This document shows, one piece after another, positions 7,694-20,300 of a stretch of 64,000 nucleotides of DNA. Numbering within the stretch: the first letter of the stretch is position 1; every line of letters begins with the position of its first letter. Where the stretch lies: assembly GCA_010909725.1 (NCBI GenBank), contig JAACMV010000014.1, positions 682,001-746,000 on the forward strand. The letters are read 5' to 3'. Source of the stretch: Picochlorum sp. 'celeri' (taxonomy: Eukaryota; Chlorophyta; Trebouxiophyceae). Both the position numbers and the translations under genes were made by a program. Below the pieces are notes generated by a model that made no database searches, was not told where the DNA came from, and was given only the letters and a program-made list of their open reading frames with translations.

Positions 7694-10600
7694 ATGACGT
7701 CGCTCAGGGTTGATGTGCCTGATGAGGAAGACAAAGCGTCTTCAAGCTCTCAATCTGGGAATATGAGGAGGAAGAAATCAGATGAGCAAGGGACGAGTAA
7801 TTCTTGGACTATGAAGGGTATTTTACAAAGTCCTGGTGCGATTATGAGCAGTCTTTCCAGGAAGAAGTTTGAGGACTTTGGGAGAAGGTCAAGTGTGGAA
7901 CCGTACTCCAGGGCGGCCGATATGGCAAAGTATCGCTCTACCTTAGAAATGCGTGATAGTCGTAAAGAAGGCGAGAAGTCCGGCAAGTCTGGCAAGGAGA
8001 AGAAACACAAGCCAGAGTTTAGGGAAATCCATTTTGAACCCAAGGTGTCCCAAAACCCAAACTTGGAGGCATTTAGGAAGGAGGACAATCGAGTCGTCAC
8101 AAGTAAATATAATATAGTGACGTTTTTACCCATCTTCTTGTTTGAAATTTTCAATAGGGTGGCATATTTGTATTTCCTGATCCAAGCCGGCCTTTCGTGG
8201 TGGAGTGTTGTATCTCCCTACAGTGGCATAGGAGCAACAATGGCTTTGGTGTTTGTGTTGCTTGTGGCCGGGGTTAAAGCAATCTGGGAGGATGTCAAAA
8301 GGCATAGAGAGGATGAAATTTTGAACAAGAGCATAACACATCGATTGCTTCCTGATGGAAGTGTTGAAGATATTTCGTGGACTGATGTTAAAGTTGGTGA
8401 TGCTATCATGGTGAAGGACGGGGAGAATTTTCCTGCAGACCTGCTTTGCTTGTATTCTGATCTAAAGGATAACGTTTGTTTTATTAGGACGACAAACTTG
8501 GACGGAGAGACAAACCTGAAGATTCGAAAGCCTGTAGACCTGAAAGACGGAAATGAGCATGTTACGTATCAGGATTTGCTCGATCTTGACTTGACTTTAA
8601 AGGCAGAAAATCCAAATTCAAATCTCCATAGCTTCAAAGGTACTATAACGGTAAGGAACCATGTCTATAAGGACATGTCTTTGTCGCCCAGCGAAGATGA
8701 TTCCAAACCATCTCTTGATATTCCAGTGACGATGAATGAGATGCTTCTTCGAGGATGCACCTTGAAGAATAGCAATCATATCGTTGGTTTGGTGGTTTAC
8801 GCTGGGAAGGAGACTCGCATTCAGAGGAATTCGACCAAAACACCCTTGAAGATTGGTTCATTCGACAGATTTCTGAATTTTCAGATTTCACTTGTGATTC
8901 TGATGCAGTTGGCTATGTGTATTGTTTTGGCGGTTCTCAATTATGTTTGGATCAGAAATACTGGCGTGAATCATCCGTATCTGGCGTTGACTTTTTATGT
9001 GGAGGGTGTATACTCAAATGGCTTTGTCCAGATTGTTCTAAACTTTTTTACCTTTTGGATTTTGCTTTCATACCTCGTGCCAATATCTCTTTTCGTGACA
9101 CTTGAGATCGTCAAATTCTGGCAGGGATTTATATTCATCAATTTCGACAAGATGATGAGAAATCCAGTAACCAAGGAGCATGCAATCTGCAGAAATTCGA
9201 ATCTGAATGAAGATTTGGGTAAGGTTGAGTATGTATTCAGTGATAAGACAGGTACATTGACATCCAATGAAATGCAATTGAGGCGTATATCAATAAAAGG
9301 AGATATATATGGAGATATTGAGAAGAGATTGGAGGATGACCAGGATGTTGTTGGGATTTCAGCTCTGAAATACTTTGATCAGCGATTATGTACGGCAGCA
9401 AAGGTGATGATGGGCCTTCCACTGCTAGACTCGGCAATCAGCAGAGGTGGAAGTTCGAAACAGGTCATGGCATTTCACAGTAGCAAACCTAGTGTGGGCA
9501 CAGCGACAGACCTGGGGCTACCCCATCAGAGTGTGAATTTGGAGGATTTCCGGATAGAAGATGAGGAGCCTGGTAGCCCAAAACCCTCAAAGGATAGCGA
9601 ATTGGAGCTGACACCACAGTCTGCACTTGCTTTAGGGCATCATATGACGGATTTTTTCACAAATATCTGCCTGTGCCATTCTCTCATCTTGGAGAGTACC
9701 GCTGATTCAGACAAGCCAATTTACCAAGGACCATCACCAGATGAAGTAGCCTTAGTTGACGCAGCAAGACAGCTTGGATTTGAATTTGTGAAGAGATCAC
9801 AAGGTAACCTCACTCTAAATATGCTGGGGAAAGAAGTGACGTATGAGATTTTAAATGTTATGGAATATAGCAGTGACAGGGGCTGCATGTCAGTTGTTGC
9901 CCGTACTCCAGATGGATCGATACGGCTGTATTGCAAGGGCTCGGATACAAAAGTAATGGCAAAAATCCGTGAAGGGACAGATAAGAATTTGTTGACAAAA
10001 ACTGACAATGATTTGCATACATTTGCTCGAGAAGGCCTTCGCACATTGGTGCTTGCCTCAAAAGTGATCCCTGAAGATGAATACAATGAATGGGACAATC
10101 GCTATCAAGAGGCATCTTGCCTTTTCGAAGGAAGAGATGATGCCCTCAATGAACTCGGACTTGAGATCGAAAGAGATCTTGAGCTGATTGGAGTGACAGC
10201 AATAGAAGACAAACTCCAAGAAGGAGTTCCAGCAGCGATCGAGACGCTCTTAGATGCTGGAATGCGTGTGTGGATGATCACCGGAGATAAGCAAGAGACT
10301 GCGGTTAATATCGCAGTATCCTGTAACCTTGTGAAAGATATTGAGAATCTCATAACAATTAATGTTGGAGATTCAGAAGGTATGTACCCTGTAGTGTGTC
10401 TATTTTTGCTTTGACATCATGTGAATGCCAAGAGATTTCTGTTTTTTTCAGATCCGGAGAAATATGCCATGGAAATGCTACAGGGTGCTGAGAAAAGGAT
10501 CTTCCACAAGTACACCCAGGAAGTTCAATCAGTCACGGATATTGAACAAATACCAGATTCGTGGCAAGGGGGCGAGCTGACCATTGATGGACCAACGTTG

Positions 10601-11932
10601 ACGCATGTATTGGGCGATGATAAAATGAAATGGAAGTTAGCACAGATTGTAGCCAGGTGTAGTGGGGTTGTGGTCAGTCGTTCTAGCCCAAGTCAGAAAG
10701 CTTCTGTCATTCAGATGATGAAAGAGTACGAAATGACAAAGGCTGCTGGAAATAGCAAAAGATTCATCAGGTGGTATAAAAGATATCGAAGGAGACTTCA
10801 AGGGAAAATGCTTTCAATTGGTGATGGTGCCAACGATGTCGCCATGATCCAAACTGCAGATGTGGGTATTGGAATCATGGGAAAGGAGGGACGCCAGGCC
10901 GTGAATAGTTCTGACTATGCAATTTCTCAGTTTAGATTCTTAGTACCACTGCTCCTAATCCATGGAAACTTGTCGTACTATCGCCTGTCTCGTCTGATTA
11001 AATACTCTTTCTATAAGAACATCACGTTTGCTTTTGTGATGTTTTATTACCAGTTCTATAATGGTTACTCTGGGCAGGCATTAGTGGACTCTATCACAGC
11101 AGCAGTTTTCAACGTGGTTTTCACATCTTTGCCAATTCTTTTATTTGCAGTCCTGGACCGGCCTGTTGGATCGTTATCTGCTTTCATCCGCTATCCGCAG
11201 CTTTATGACAAGAGGAATAACAAGTCTCTGACAACACTTTCATTCTGGAAATCTGGAGTTTTCCTGGGGATTGTTCATGGAGCAGTGTGCTTTTTCATTC
11301 CATATTATTGCGTCACGACTCTAGGTAGACGTTCAATCACAGATGTATATTCGCTTGGTAAAGTGACCTTTGCAGCACTGCTTGGTGCAGTAACTCTGGA
11401 GGTGGCTCTGATTGCACGCTATTGGACATGGGTATTCTTTTGGATTGTTCTCCTATCGTACTTCCTCATGTACCCATATTTCCTCATCTTCCCATATGTT
11501 GAGCTGGCATTGAGCTTTTACGATCCGGCCAACATTGGTGTAGCCATACAAGTGCTAGGCTCACCAGTCTTTTGGTTTGTTATTCTTGTTTGCTATGTCA
11601 TAACTTTTGGAATGCGATTCATAGAGAAGACGGTGCAGTGGGTATTTTACCCACATGATTCAATGATTCTGGCTGAAAAGGAGCACATTGGTGAAAGAAA
11701 AGGAAAGCATTTGTTATCAGATTTGTCAGGAGCAAGTGCCCATCGCCTGCGAGCTCTTGCCACGATTGGTCGAGATAGTCGCCCAGTACACGACTCATCA
11801 GATGTACTTGATGAGACAGAAATCACGCAGCAGTCTATATCTGCCGACGGCGAAGAAGTGTCCAGCGCCCCAAATGAGACTGATTCTATTCAAAACTGGG
11901 CCTCTTTGAATTCCAGAAAAGTCCCTGTGTGA
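7694..11932 (+). CDS. P4-type ATPase, phospholipid flippase (ALA/DRS2 family)
   Basis: Moves phospholipids from the outer or lumenal leaflet to the cytosolic leaflet of late-secretory or plasma membranes. Exons 7694-10379 and 10452-11932, with a 72-nt intron (gtatgt...ttcag), give 1388 aa. Motifs: the start of the fold KYNIVTFLPIFLFEIFNRVAYLYFL in pieces (about residue 139 on), LDGETNLK, phosphorylation site SDKTGTLTSNEMQ (Asp about 516), the nucleotide domain including QGPSPDEVALV, MITGDKQETAVNIA, and GDGANDVAMIQTADVGIGI (about 1018). Ten hydrophobic segments are distributed as usual. The first 120 residues are polar and Ser/Lys-rich, a likely regulatory tail. It would normally need a CDC50 subunit, not found here. 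Firm family call; subfamily and location inferred. Confidence 0.96.
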
Positions 11933-11973
11933 TTTCTACTTTTGAATTTGTGTTGTTCCCATTGCACCATGAA

Positions 11974-12129
11974 GAGCATCGTATCTTTTGAGATGCTCGA
12001 CATTTCTTATTGTAACGCAACAGTCTGAATATAATGAGGGATCTCTCATGAGAGATACTTGGAAGCAGTATCCTCCTTCTGATGAGAGAAGTTGAGCAGC
12101 CGATCCCATCCAACCCTGCATGGGATCGG
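11974..12129. repeat. Cluster of five tandem inverted repeats
   Basis: Downstream of the P4-ATPase stop: GAGCATC/GATGCTC (11974-11980 with 11992-11998); the perfect 16-bp palindrome ATCTCTCATGAGAGAT (12041-12056); GATACT/AGTATC (12054-12059 with 12067-12072); CTTCT/AGAAG (12076-12080 with 12087-12091); and CCGATCCCA/TGGGATCGG (12100-12108 with 12121-12129, 9 bp, 12-nt loop). A TGTAA lies at 12011-12015. The regularity suggests a folded RNA, either a separate non-coding RNA or a structured 3' UTR. No known RNA family was recognised. Confidence 0.5.
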
Positions 12130-12539
12130 ACTCAGCTTGGCAATGCCCCTGCCGCCGACTGACAGACATTCCACACAGAAGCCATTCACGCTCCCTGTCA
12201 CCAATAATTTCAAATAGTATTTATATATATATTACAAAAGGTGCGTCATTATCTCTAGATCATAACGAGAGGTACCTCGTTGCCCACTTGGCTTGTGACG
12301 GCAGGAGCAGCCATGAAGAACTCATGTTCACTGCATGCCCCACAAACGCATGCTAGCAAAGTTGGAATGGCTCTGTTGTTGAAAAATCTAAAGTCAAGTG
12401 CGGCACATGGGACAGAATGATACAGTCGTCGTCTTTCTCTAGAGAGCAGCCGTACTGTCGTCCGAGCACTCAGCGAAGCATGCTCAAACAGATAGCCTCG
12501 AATATAGAATACTAATGAGATAAAATATCTATTATGCAG

Positions 12540-12878
12540 ATGGCAAGAGATAAGAAGACCTCTGTGGTCGCCAGGGAGTACACAATCAACCTCCACAAGC
12601 GCCTGCACGGAGTCACCTTCAAGAAGCGTGCACCACGTGCGGTGAAGGAGATTAAGAAATTTGCTGGAAAGGTTATGCAGACTAGCGATGTGCGTGTAGA
12701 TGTGAAGCTCAACAAAGCCATCTGGAGCCAGGGTATCCGCAATGTTCCAAACAAGTTGCGCATCGTTATTCAGAGGCGAAGGGATGAGGAAGCTGAGGAT
12801 GAGGCCATGTACTCTTTGGTCACCCTTGCAGATGAGCAGGTCTTTGCCAACAGAGGTGTTGTTTGCATTGAGAGCTAA
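12540..12878 (+). CDS. RPL31: 60S ribosomal protein eL31
   Basis: 112-aa protein of the large cytosolic subunit near the exit tunnel. Conserved segments: [51 protein letters not shown], and the acidic C-terminal part ending [13 protein letters not shown] use ATG 12540; an in-frame ATG at 12534 sits inside TATTATGCAG, which looks like a splice acceptor (branch-like ACTAAT upstream). With a GTGCGT donor at 12241 this suggests a 5'-leader intron of about 299 nt, as is common in ribosomal protein genes. TGTAA at 12905-12909 is the probable poly(A) signal. Tail-to-tail with eL27. Confidence 0.95.
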   Translation: MARDKKTSVVAREYTINLHKRLHGVTFKKRAPRAVKEIKKFAGKVMQTSDVRVDVKLNKAIWSQGIRNVPNKLRIVIQRRRDEEAEDEAMYSLVTLADEQVFANRGVVCIES

Positions 12879-12985
12879 TCGTGCAATGTTAGAATTTAGA
12901 TGTGTGTAAAAAAATACTCATTAGAAGCATGTGTACTCACAAGTTACACCTCTATACGAAAAATACATTATCTAGAATCATATGA

Positions 12986-13654
12986 TTAGAAGCGCAGTTT
13001 CGTGAAGAACCATCTGTTCTTACCGCTCTTGAACTTCTCCTCGAGGATGCCCTTGGCCTCCTTGTTGGCCTCCTTGCGCTTTGAGCTGTTCTCCAAGCAG
13101 TCATGGGTGATCACATTCTTCAAGTCAGCGTCCAATGTGTAACGAGTTGGCATCAAGTGCTGATAGTTAATTACCTTGGTGAAAGTCTTCAAGCTAGAGC
13201 GGCGTGCCTGCTTCAATTGAGAAGACTTCTTAATTACTTTTCTTGGCTCCTTGGCCAGACCGCACACCAGGGCGTGCCCATACGAGCGGCTACCATGACC
13301 ATCGTCATAATTCTTGACAATGACCGCCTTTTTACCGGCGAATCTACCGCTAAGAACAATAACGACCTTTCCAGGCTGCACACAATACATACAAGTCAAT
13401 GAGGCGTGAACTCAAATGCTCTCGCGTGCGTGTCCCCGTGTCGCTCTCCCAAGCTCCCGTTTCCAACCCACGCCATCCATACCGCATATACAAATGACAT
13501 AACACATTGCAGATAATTAGGGCGGCCTGAACGCATCCAGGCACGTGGCGGCATCCCACCTTCCACTGCCGCCGTCCAGGAGAGCGCCGAACTCTAGTCT
13601 TTCCAAATCAGATGCAGCGTCGACAAACGAACATACCTTGAGGAACTTCACCAT
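12986..13654 (-). CDS. RPL27: 60S ribosomal protein eL27
   Basis: Large-subunit protein carrying a KOW motif. Exon 1 encodes only MVKFLK (13654-13637); intron 13376-13636 is 261 nt, the longest I modelled; exon 2 runs 13375-12986. Total 135 aa, standard. Conserved: [50 protein letters not shown], and the C-terminus [12 protein letters not shown]. The second exon begins exactly where the family continues after the short first exon. The long GC-rich intron contains a 7-bp hairpin (GGCGGCA/TGCCGCC) and could host a small RNA. Confidence 0.96.
13547..13573. repeat. Hairpin inside the eL27 intron
   Basis: Arms GGCGGCA (13547-13553) and TGCCGCC (13567-13573), 13-nt loop, within the 261-nt first intron of eL27 (minus strand). 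Ribosomal protein introns commonly host snoRNAs, but I could not assign box C/D or H/ACA elements. Confidence 0.3.
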
Positions 13655-13696
13655 TTTGTATACAAATACCTATTTTTACTTGTCCGATTGCGCGAA

Positions 13697-13784
13697 GAGA
13701 GATGATATGCCATATCATCTCTCATTGGCCAAGGACCAAACATCCTTGGCCTTTCAGTCCCATCATGGATTGGCATTGATGGGA
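13697..13784. repeat. Cluster of three tandem perfect hairpins between eL27 and CDS
   Basis: Within the shared upstream region of two divergent genes: 13-bp arms GAGAGATGATATG/CATATCATCTCTC separated by one base (13697-13723); 9-bp arms GGCCAAGGA/TCCTTGGCC, 7-nt loop (13727-13751); 8-bp arms TCCCATCA/TGATGGGA, 11-nt loop (13758-13784). All arms match perfectly and the units are 3-6 nt apart. No coding frame or known RNA was recognised. Confidence 0.55.
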
Positions 13785-14035
13785 ACATCAGCCCAGAAGC
13801 ACAGAGGCCACTACAGCGCAATTGATCAATCGGTTGTATCGCCAGTCTTCTTCCGATCTAAAATCGAAGAAATATACATCTTACCGAGTGGATGCAGATA
13901 GCTGTATAATCTTCACGTCCACCAGACGATACGTACAAAATAGAGGGTGCTGGCTTTGGTGCCTCCAATAGACACGCTATACTATCCTGGGTACAGAAGA
14001 TTGGTTACATACACATATTAATTGTATAGTATACA

Positions 14036-15292
14036 ATGATACATGTGGTAGGAGGGTCACGCGTTGGCATGCCACTGCCACTGTGTGCTCGTTGTCAGAA
14101 GAAAAACTCTCACCAGGCTCTTGGTCAAGGTCTTGGAATTCGAAGAGCAGAAATGGGTGTAATTAATCCTTTTCGAGGTATAGGTACACATAAGACACAG
14201 CGTATACTCATCGCCCGGGATGGGACAGCATCTCTGAGTGGAGAGGGTGGTGCTCAGGATGGCTCTGAGAGTACAGAGGTTCATGAGGATGAACACTCTA
14301 CAGGCGGGGCACAACAGAAGGCAACCAGTAGCTTGACCAAGAGGGCTATATTTGGAAGTATTTTAGGGGTATCTGCTGCCGTCATCATCGTTATTGGCGG
14401 GTGGCCATTTGCTGCCGTGACATGTTTGTTGGCATATCAGTGCTCACAAGAGTTTCTTGGGCTTGTGAATGCAAAAGGAATATCAAAAGGCATGATTCCT
14501 CCGCCTCCGTTGGTGAGTTCTGCCATCAGCCTGATGTGTGTGGGGCTTTGTGCGTGGTCTTTTATGTCTGGCGGTAAGATGGCATCTGCTATGGCAGTTG
14601 CATCATTTTTGGTCCTTAGTTTACAACTCGTTGCGGTGGAAAAGCCGAGGTTTGCACAACTAACATCATCTGTATTTGGCCTCTTGTATTGTGGTACGTG
14701 CATTTTTTAATGTGTATCATAATTTGATGGAATCCACATTGAATTCCTGGTCTACTTGCTTGCAGGTTACTTGCCAAGCTTCTGGATAAAGCTTAGACTT
14801 CTTGCCATTCCCGCCAGCAATAGCTATCTATTACAGTCGTGGCAGGGCGTTATGGGCGGTGTGACCCATGCAACAGTTGGGCTTGTGGCAACCTTTACTG
14901 CAGTTGCCTGCATCATTGCTGCTGACACGGGTGCATATTTTTGCGGTAAATCTCTTGGGAAAACACAGCTTATCAGTGTGAGTCCGAAAAAGACTGTAGA
15001 AGGAGCTATTGGTGGTTTACTGTCGAGTATTTTGGCAGCAGTTACGTGCTATAGATTTTTGGGCTGGCCAGACAGCACGTTAGGAGCGGTGGCATTAGGG
15101 GTGATTGTATTTATTAGCAGCATTTTTGGAGATCTAATTGAGTCAGTAATAAAGAGAGACGCGGGTTTGAAGGATGCAAGTAATCTGATTCCGGGTCATG
15201 GTGGGCTCCTGGACAGATTGGATAGTTACCTCTTTACAGGTGCTTGTGTTTACTTCTTCATGAGATTCTTCTTGGTAGGATTTGGGGTTTAA
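14036..15292 (+). CDS. Phosphatidate cytidylyltransferase (CDP-diacylglycerol synthase), probably plastidial
   Basis: Makes CDP-diacylglycerol from phosphatidate and CTP, the precursor of phosphatidylglycerol. Exons 14036-14693 and 14766-15292 (72-nt intron gtacgt...tgcag), 394 aa. The C-terminal signature is intact: KRDAGLKDASNLIPGHGGLLDRLDS, here in two parts around residues 345-370, with the catalytic Asp pair. GxYFCGKSLGKTQL and SPKKTVEGAIGG precede it. About seven to eight hydrophobic helices. The first 100 residues are basic and polar with no acidic residues at the start, consistent with a plastid transit peptide as in plant CDS4/5. TGTAA follows at 15304-15308. Enzyme call firm, location inferred. 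Confidence 0.94.
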
Positions 15293-15667
15293 TGAATCAA
15301 GATTGTAATTCACTTGATGGAGTATCACTCCAAGACTTTTCTTTCATTCTTCCATACCGTGGCCAGAAATTCGTTGCAAACGATTGATCTCTCCTCATGA
15401 GGATTTCAAATCTTCATCTACCAAAAAAAAAATATACTTGGACACACTCAGTGTAGCCGATGCGCTGGTGATTAAATCGTTTGAATCAAATCGTCGTTGA
15501 AACGATATTTGAGTCAAAAAATATTCATTTGAGGACTAAGACAAGAGCACGAGTAGAGTAATCGCGTTAGACTTTGCTGAGCGCATGCATCTGTGTACTC
15601 CCGCAACTCCGTCTTCGCGAATCTGGAAACTCTCCATCCCGCATCAACTTCAATTATCTGATTCAAT
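15293..15667. other. Intergenic stretch with small inverted repeats
   Basis: No gene seen. It carries the CDS poly(A) signal, an A-run near 15421, ACACT-C-AGTGT, ATCGTTT/AAACGAT (loop about 17 nt) and two copies of the palindrome TTTGA-N-TCAAA about 40 bp apart. These could be promoter elements of AIR synthase. Confidence 0.35.
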
Positions 15668-17078
15668 ATGATGATTAAATTACCACAAGAACGTCCGATA
15701 TATACCCCAACTCGGACATCTTTGAGGAGAACGAGGCTAGTTCAGTGCAACTCAGGCAGTGGAGGTCTCAGTTACAAATCTGCCGGAGTTGACATTGAAG
15801 CTGGCAATGAGCTTGTCAAGAGGATTCAAAAATTGAACCCTAGCATCGGTGGCTTCAGCGGCATGGTGCCTTTCGGTAGGTTTTGGAGCTGTGGCCAGAT
15901 CCTGGAATGAGCTGGCATTATGATGTTGTGATCTATTGCTGCAGGCGACTCTTTCTTGGTAGCTGGAACGGATGGAGTTGGAACGAAACTCAAACTTGCA
16001 TTCGATCTGAATAAGCATGATACTGTCGGGATCGATTTGGTAGCCATGAGTGTGAACGACATTATCACATCTGGAGCAAAGCCAATGTTTTTCCTCGACT
16101 ATTTTGCAACAGGTAAACTGGATGTCGACACTGCCGAGCAGGTACGATACATGCAAGCTGAATTTGTGGTATGCAAACCAAATTGCAATGTTCCACTCAT
16201 CCGTTCATAGGGTGGAATGATCATGAGTTTGCGACAGTATTGTTTGGCAACTGATTTCCACAACAGCTCAGCCATAGCTGAGGGAGGAATGATCCCCAAA
16301 CGACACCTCAGGTGACTGAAAACACTTTTAAAATTTCCTGACATTGATGTAGGTCGTCAAAGGCATCGTGGATGGATGCAAGCAATCCGAATGTCAGCTC
16401 CTAGGCGGTGAAACTGCTGAAATGCCAGGATTCTATGCTGATGGTGAATATGATTTGGCTGGATTTGCGGTTGGTTCTGTCCTGAAAAACAAAGTAATAG
16501 ATGGATCGAGAATACAGGCTGGGGATGTGATATTAGGATACAAATCAAGCGGAGTTCATTCCAACGGATTTAGCTTGGTCCGTAAAGTTATCGAAATGTC
16601 GGGGTCAGACTTCAACCAATCAGTGGAGTGGAGTGATCAATCTTTGGGCCTGACCCTTTTGACTCCCACAAGGCTGTACGTGAAGGATGTTATGAATTTA
16701 ATCGACATGGTAGACGTCAAGGTACGAGTTGTGTCTTCATCTGCACCTGTGCCAGGGCACTCATGTGATGTTTTTCTTGGACAATTGCAGGGCCTTGTTC
16801 ACATTACAGGAGGAGGATTCCCGGAAAACATCCCTCGAGTTATTCCCAAGGGCCTTGGAACGCGAATATTCAACAACTCCTGGGAAATCCCCCCCTTGTT
16901 TAAATGGATTCAGGAAAATGGAAACATCGTTGACTCTGAAATGTTTTTGACGTTCAACATGGGTATTGGAATGATTGCTGTTGTCTCCCCATCAGACGCA
17001 GAAAAAGCATTGTCCTTGGGAGTGGATGCAACGATCATTGGAGAAATAGTTGAAGGTGGGGGAGTAGATATTGTTTGA
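15668..17078 (+). CDS. PURM: Phosphoribosylaminoimidazole (AIR) synthase, PurM, plastid-type
   Basis: Closes FGAM to AIR with ATP in purine synthesis. Exons 15668-15875, 15945-16141, 16353-16721 and 16791-17078; introns of 69, 211 and 69 nt; 353 aa. Family segments: [102 protein letters not shown]. The last intron is stop-free and a multiple of three, so retention would add 23 residues. The junction [13 protein letters not shown] restores the bacterial alignment. The N-terminus (about 35 residues, Arg/Thr/Ser-rich) resembles a plastid transit peptide; plant AIR synthase is organellar. TGTAA at 17089-17093. Confidence 0.95.
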
Positions 17079-17370
17079 TCGGTTCAAGTGTAAGCTAGCA
17101 ATCTAAGGCAATTGATCAAGAGTCGTGAGGACGGTTGACCAATCCTTGTATGATCTCTAGCGTCTCAAGCACAGAATGAATTCTATTAAACATTTTTAGG
17201 CTTCAAATGTTGAGTTTTAGTGTCCATTGATATTCCATAGCAAACACGCTCGCGCAGAACACGATGCGAAAGCACTGTTGTTGACATTTTGGAAACAATT
17301 CTTGACGACTGACAGTAACGCATCCACAAAGCTACAAATTAGCATCTAATACTCTTTTCTATCGGCAAGT

Positions 17371-20300
17371 ATGGCAGGAATTCCTGATAAACAGTCAAAT
17401 CTGCATTCTGTTGGCTCCCGCGTGTGGTTGCGTGACTTGGAGCACGGCTGGGTCCGCGGAGAGGTCCTCAGGCTCCATGAAGACGGGAAATTGATTGTGG
17501 AGATGGAAAATGGCACTGAAGAATCATTCGACGAGTCTGAGATACCGCTGCAGAATCCGGGGGAACGAGGGGTAGAGGTTGGTTGTGTACATGTATTTTG
17601 TGCTCAGAATCACATCTGACATTGTAATGAGACTGCAGGATATGATTACCCTGACCTATTTGAACGAGCCTGGAGTACTTTGGAATTTGAAAGTAAGGTA
17701 TCAGCAGGACGATATTTACACGTACACTGGTTCCATTTTAATTGCTGTCAATCCGTTTACACCAATGCCTCACCTGTATGGCACACACATGATGGAGCAA
17801 TACAAAGACGCCCTTCAGGGAGAACTCTCACCGCATGCATATGCCATTGCTGACGCTTCTTACAAGCAGATGATAACGAATCGCAAAAGTCAGGCCATTC
17901 TGGTGAGTGGAGAATCTGGTGCAGGAAAGACTGAGACAAGCAAACATATAATGCAGTATCTTGCCTGGTTGGGAGGAGAGCTTGATCGATCAACGATTGA
18001 AAAAGATCGAAATATCGAGCAAAAAATACTAGAATCGAATCCACTGCTAGAAGCGTTTGGAAATGCAAAAACTGTGAGGAATGACAACTCATCCAGATTT
18101 GGGAAGTTCACTGAAATTCAGTTTGATCAAAATGGTAGGATTTCAGGAGCAGCGATCAGAACATATTTACTGGAAAGATCACGAGTTGTAAGCGTCCTAG
18201 ATCCTGAAAGAAATTATCACATATTCTATCAGATCTGTGATGGTGCTTCTGAAGAGGAAAGGAAGGCGTGGAATCTTAGAGAAGCCAAGGATTTCTCTTA
18301 TCTCTCCTCCAGTTCTTGTTTCGAGCTAGATGGAGTCAACAATGCAGAGGAATATATCGTATGTCCCTTGGTTTGTATGGTTCTGAAAGGAATATGAGAT
18401 GTGCTAACAAATTAACATTGCTACTTGCAGAAAACAAGGCATGCAATGGACGTTGTTGGAATACCCAGAGAAACACAGGAGTGCGTCTTTAAAGCTGTTG
18501 TTGCAGTCCTTCATCTCGGTAACATTGTTTTCGAAGCAGTCGATGATGATGAATCAAAAGTCGCAAGCATAGGCGAGGAATCGTTATGTACTGCTGCAAG
18601 CCTTTTAGGGGTCCCTGTGGAAGGATTGAGAAAAATTCTGACGACACGAACCAGGAAAACTGTCGATGGGCCAATCATTAGTCCAATAAATGTAGATGCT
18701 GCGATAAATACAAGGGATTCTTTCGCAAAGACTCTGTACAGTCGTACTTTTGACTGGCTTGTTGAGTGTATTAACAAGTCAATTGGGCAAGATCCATCTC
18801 CATCTTCATTAATCGGTGTTTTGGATATTTATGGCTTTGAAGAATTTGCTAGGAACGATTTTGAGCAGTTCTGTATAAACTTTGCAAATGAAAAGCTCCA
18901 ACAGCACTTCAATCAGCATGTCTTCAAAATGGAGCAAAAGGAATATGAGGATGAAGGCATTGAGTGGAGCTATATCGAATTTGTCGACAATCAGGATGTT
19001 TTAGATATAATCGAAGGTTCAGGCTCAAATCGCTCGAAGATATCGGGAATCCTCGATTTACTAGACGAGAGTTGCAAGTTTCCCAGATTCACCCACAAGG
19101 ACTTTTCGCAAAAGTTGTACTCATCAGATTTCATCTCAAAATCCAACAGATTTTTCAAGCCGAGGTTATCTGAAACTGAATTTGCAATTCAGCATTATGC
19201 TGGCAAAGTTCAATACGATACACTCAACTTTTTAGAGAAGAACAAAGATTTCATTGTATTTGAGCATCAAGAACTTTTGAGCCAGTCAACTGAAGAATTT
19301 GTGTGCCTGTTGTTCCCGCATGAGGAAGCATCAGGTTCACAAGCATCTGTTAAATTCAGTTCAGTGAGCTCTAGATTTGGTAAGCAATTGTCAGAGCTGA
19401 TGCTATCACTCCAAGAGATGGAACCTCACTACATCCGTTGCATCAAGCCAAACAAGGATGGTGTCCCGATGGAATTTGACAATTCTAGCGTACTCCAGCA
19501 ACTTCGCTGCGGTGGTGTTCTTGAAGCTGTGCGAATATCTTGTGCTGGATATCCATCAAAGCGTACGTATGAGGAATTTTATGATCATTTTTGGATGATG
19601 TGTTTAGATGCTGGTGATCTGGAGGAGAAGGAGCTTTCCAAGTACATCATTGACAAGCACCTGCCTCAGAAAGATACTCAATTCGGTAAAAGCAGAGTAT
19701 TTCTTAGAGCCGGTCGGATGGCTGAATTGGAGAAGAAACGAATGGACTTGCAAAACAGTTCAGCCACCATTATTCAAGCTTATGTCAAGTCATGGCTAGC
19801 TGAGACATACTATATGAAGGCAAAAAGCTCCATACTCAAGATTCAGTCCAATTGGAGGAGTTATATTGCTCAGAGAGAGCTTAACAGAAGAAAGCGTGAG
19901 AACGCGGCCATCACAATTCAATCCAGATATAGGTCCTATCAAGCAAGGAAGCGACTGTTAAGTGTCATTCATGCTGTGGAAACCATCCAACGAGCGTACA
20001 GATCTTATGTGCATGCAAAGGCTTTGGAAGCTAGAAAGAGAGACTTGGCCTCTCTGAAGATTCAATCAGAGTGGCGAGGATATTTGGCTCGCAAAGAGTA
20101 CCAAGGTTATCTTAGAGTTGTGGTCTTAGCTCAGAGTTTGTGGAGAGCCAAGATGTCTCGAGAAGAAGTTGCCAGAAGACGCATGGAGGCCCGCGAGAGT
20201 GGAAAATTAATGAAGGATAAAGAAGCGTTAGAAAGTAAGCTTGAGAAACTCAGGGTTATATCAGAAACAGTGACAAACCAAAGAAATGATTTAAGGAAGC

